A stretch of 64,000 bases of DNA from contig NW_020167546.1 of assembly GCF_001641265.1 (NCBI RefSeq), positions 248,001 to 312,000 on the forward strand. The letters run 5' to 3'. Made by a program: the position numbers and the translations under genes. Below, piece after piece: positions 62,961 to 64,000 of this stretch (position 1 is its first letter; the number at the start of each line of letters is the position of its first letter). Source of the stretch: Pseudogymnoascus destructans. Its lineage: Eukaryota > Ascomycota > Leotiomycetes > Thelebolales > Thelebolaceae. The notes beneath the pieces are model-generated. The model searched no databases, had not been told where the DNA came from, and saw only the letters and a program-made list of their open reading frames with translations.

Positions 62961-63877
62961 TGTTACGGCTACGGTAATGTGACGTCATGGTTACAGGACC
63001 AGGGCCTAGTAACGTGACGTGTGAGTCACAGGGGGCAAGCGGGGTAGGCTGCCATATGACAGGGCTAATGGATAGTTGCAGAAACTAGTGGATATTGGAT
63101 AGTTGAGTGTAAGGACAGTTCGAACTGAGGCTGACCTTCAAGTCTGCAGAAGTATCCGAAGTATAATGTGAAGACTTCGATACTCGAAGCAGTAGGACAA
63201 GGTATAGTAATTCAGGCTCCAAAGCATATACTTTATACCACGGGGTCAAGTGGTGAGACTAACAGGTTGGCCAAGTGGTTCTACTCGAAGTAAGGGAATG
63301 CAGAGTAAGTCGAAGCAGGAGGAATTGCAAGAAGGCCAAGTAGTATATAATTTGCTAGCTAAAGATCAATAAGAGACATGAGCAATAAGTGCTTATATAA
63401 CAGTAAAAATCCCTAGTGCCAAATAAGTGAGCCCTAGTGCAGCAAGCCAATAACAAGAGAGCCTAAGCCAGTAGTCAACATTTGGGCTGATCTAGGTCAG
63501 CAAGTAAAGCGAAGTGAGTGAAGTGAGCAAAGCAGGTGAAGTGAATGACATAGTGAAATAAGTACTAGAGACTAAAGCGAATCGAAGGGTCGTGACACAA
63601 ATATCGAAGGAGTGTCATGACATTTAGCTATCCACAAACATCCTGAATATCTAGCTATCCGCCAACTATCCAGATTACCCATGAGGCACGACGCCACTAT
63701 ATAAGTAGATAGTATTTCCTTAGATAGGAGCTTCGTGCTCAACTCAATATTGTATTCTTTACAATACTGTAACGTGTTACTTGGAAAGCCTTTGTGTCTA
63801 ATCCCCTGCCTCCTCTGTCAAGTCAACCTTACGCAAGAAACCTCTGTGTCTTCTATCGTTTAGAAGTCAGCGTTACA
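62961..63877 (+). repeat. S-type solo LTR, split by a T LTR
   Basis: Starts TGTTACGGCTACGG and ends CAGCGTTACA. CATGC precedes (62956-62960) and CAGGC follows (63878-63882), a target duplication with one difference. TATATAAGTAGATAGTATTT near 63700 could be a promoter TATA region. The T LTR sits at 63108-63622. Confidence 0.86.
63108..63622 (+). repeat. T-type solo LTR inside the S LTR
   Basis: 515 bp, TGTAAGGACAGTTCGAAC to GTGTCATGACA, like 13867-14414 but about 30 bp shorter. TTGAG precedes and TTTAG follows, one mismatch from a 5-bp duplication. Confidence 0.86.
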
Positions 63878-63891
63878 CAGGCATCCTTACA

Positions 63892-64000
63892 TTAGGATTG
63901 CTAGGCGATTAGGTAATTACACTAAGTAAGAATAGGTAGAGTTTAAATTGAATTAGTTAAGACTGGATTTAACACTTTGATTAACATACAAACAGTCGTA
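63892..64000. other. AT-rich end of window
   Basis: Just over 100 bp of AT-rich sequence without a recognisable feature. Confidence 0.5.

Larger units (their letters stand above)
62722..63891 (-). repeat. B2 5' LTR, split by S and T LTRs
   Basis: 62722-62960 and 63883-63891 together make a B LTR of the same subtype as 39147-39393. Between them lies the S LTR. The short final piece is ATCCTTACA. Confidence 0.83.

Noticed and set aside
55842..63891. B2 as one complete element with paired LTRs
   Set aside because: The two LTRs differ in their middle part and the flanks (AAACT and TTAGG) are not a target duplication.

Overview
This window looks like repeat-dominated nuclear DNA of a filamentous ascomycete (Pezizomycotina). 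The evidence is short spliceosomal introns with GCTAAC/GCTGAC branch sites, a fungal amino-acid permease, Fot1/pogo transposons with TA target duplications, Copia and chromodomain Gypsy retrotransposons, and C-to-T nonsense mutations of the kind left by repeat-induced point mutation (RIP). About four fifths is transposon sequence in nests several levels deep. No tRNA, rRNA, CRISPR array or biosynthetic cluster was recognised.

Layout. 1-6982 is a four-level nest: a broken V-type LTR, a B-type retrotransposon 5' end, an S-type solo LTR, and inside that a complete, very young Copia element (LTRs 841-1196 and 6388-6743, target duplication GAACT). 6983-12322 is a host island holding an unknown Cys/His protein gene and an amino-acid permease gene with a GC-AG intron and GATA motifs. 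12323-15370 is a V solo LTR and a B-type gag relic with a T-type solo LTR inside. 15988-22202 is a row of three Fot1/pogo elements, all with broken transposases. 22203-25355 is a GC-rich host island with a divergent gene pair, one member dead. 25356-28043 has another V LTR and an apparently intact pogo element. 29690-30473 is an F-box gene cut short by an S LTR.

30570-37199 is a Gypsy element (V family) with both LTRs; its right flank was inverted together with another V LTR. 39147-41848 is a Gypsy relic (D). 42016-47147 is a Gypsy element (C) that sits inside the LTR of the next element, B1. B1 (plus strand, 47246-52709) and B2 (minus strand, 57626-62721) are inverted copies with 3,627-bp near-identical arms between more diverged flanks. 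Between them lie relic E (52710-55841), two solo LTRs (X) and a retrotransposon 3' region. That 3' region, shared with D, carries on its opposite strand a cysteine-rich gene with intron-like splice signals. The window ends with B2's 5' LTR, split by an S LTR that is itself split by a T LTR.

How the parts work together: the retroelements encode Gag (CCHC knuckle), aspartic protease, reverse transcriptase/RNase H and integrase, often with a chromodomain. The pogo elements encode DD35D transposases with a C-terminal zinc knuckle. Most copies are dead. The likely live or recently live ones are the pogo element at 26184-28043 and the Copia element at 841-6743, whose frame has one in-frame stop. 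Family names V, B, S, T, X, C, D and E are working labels used only here.
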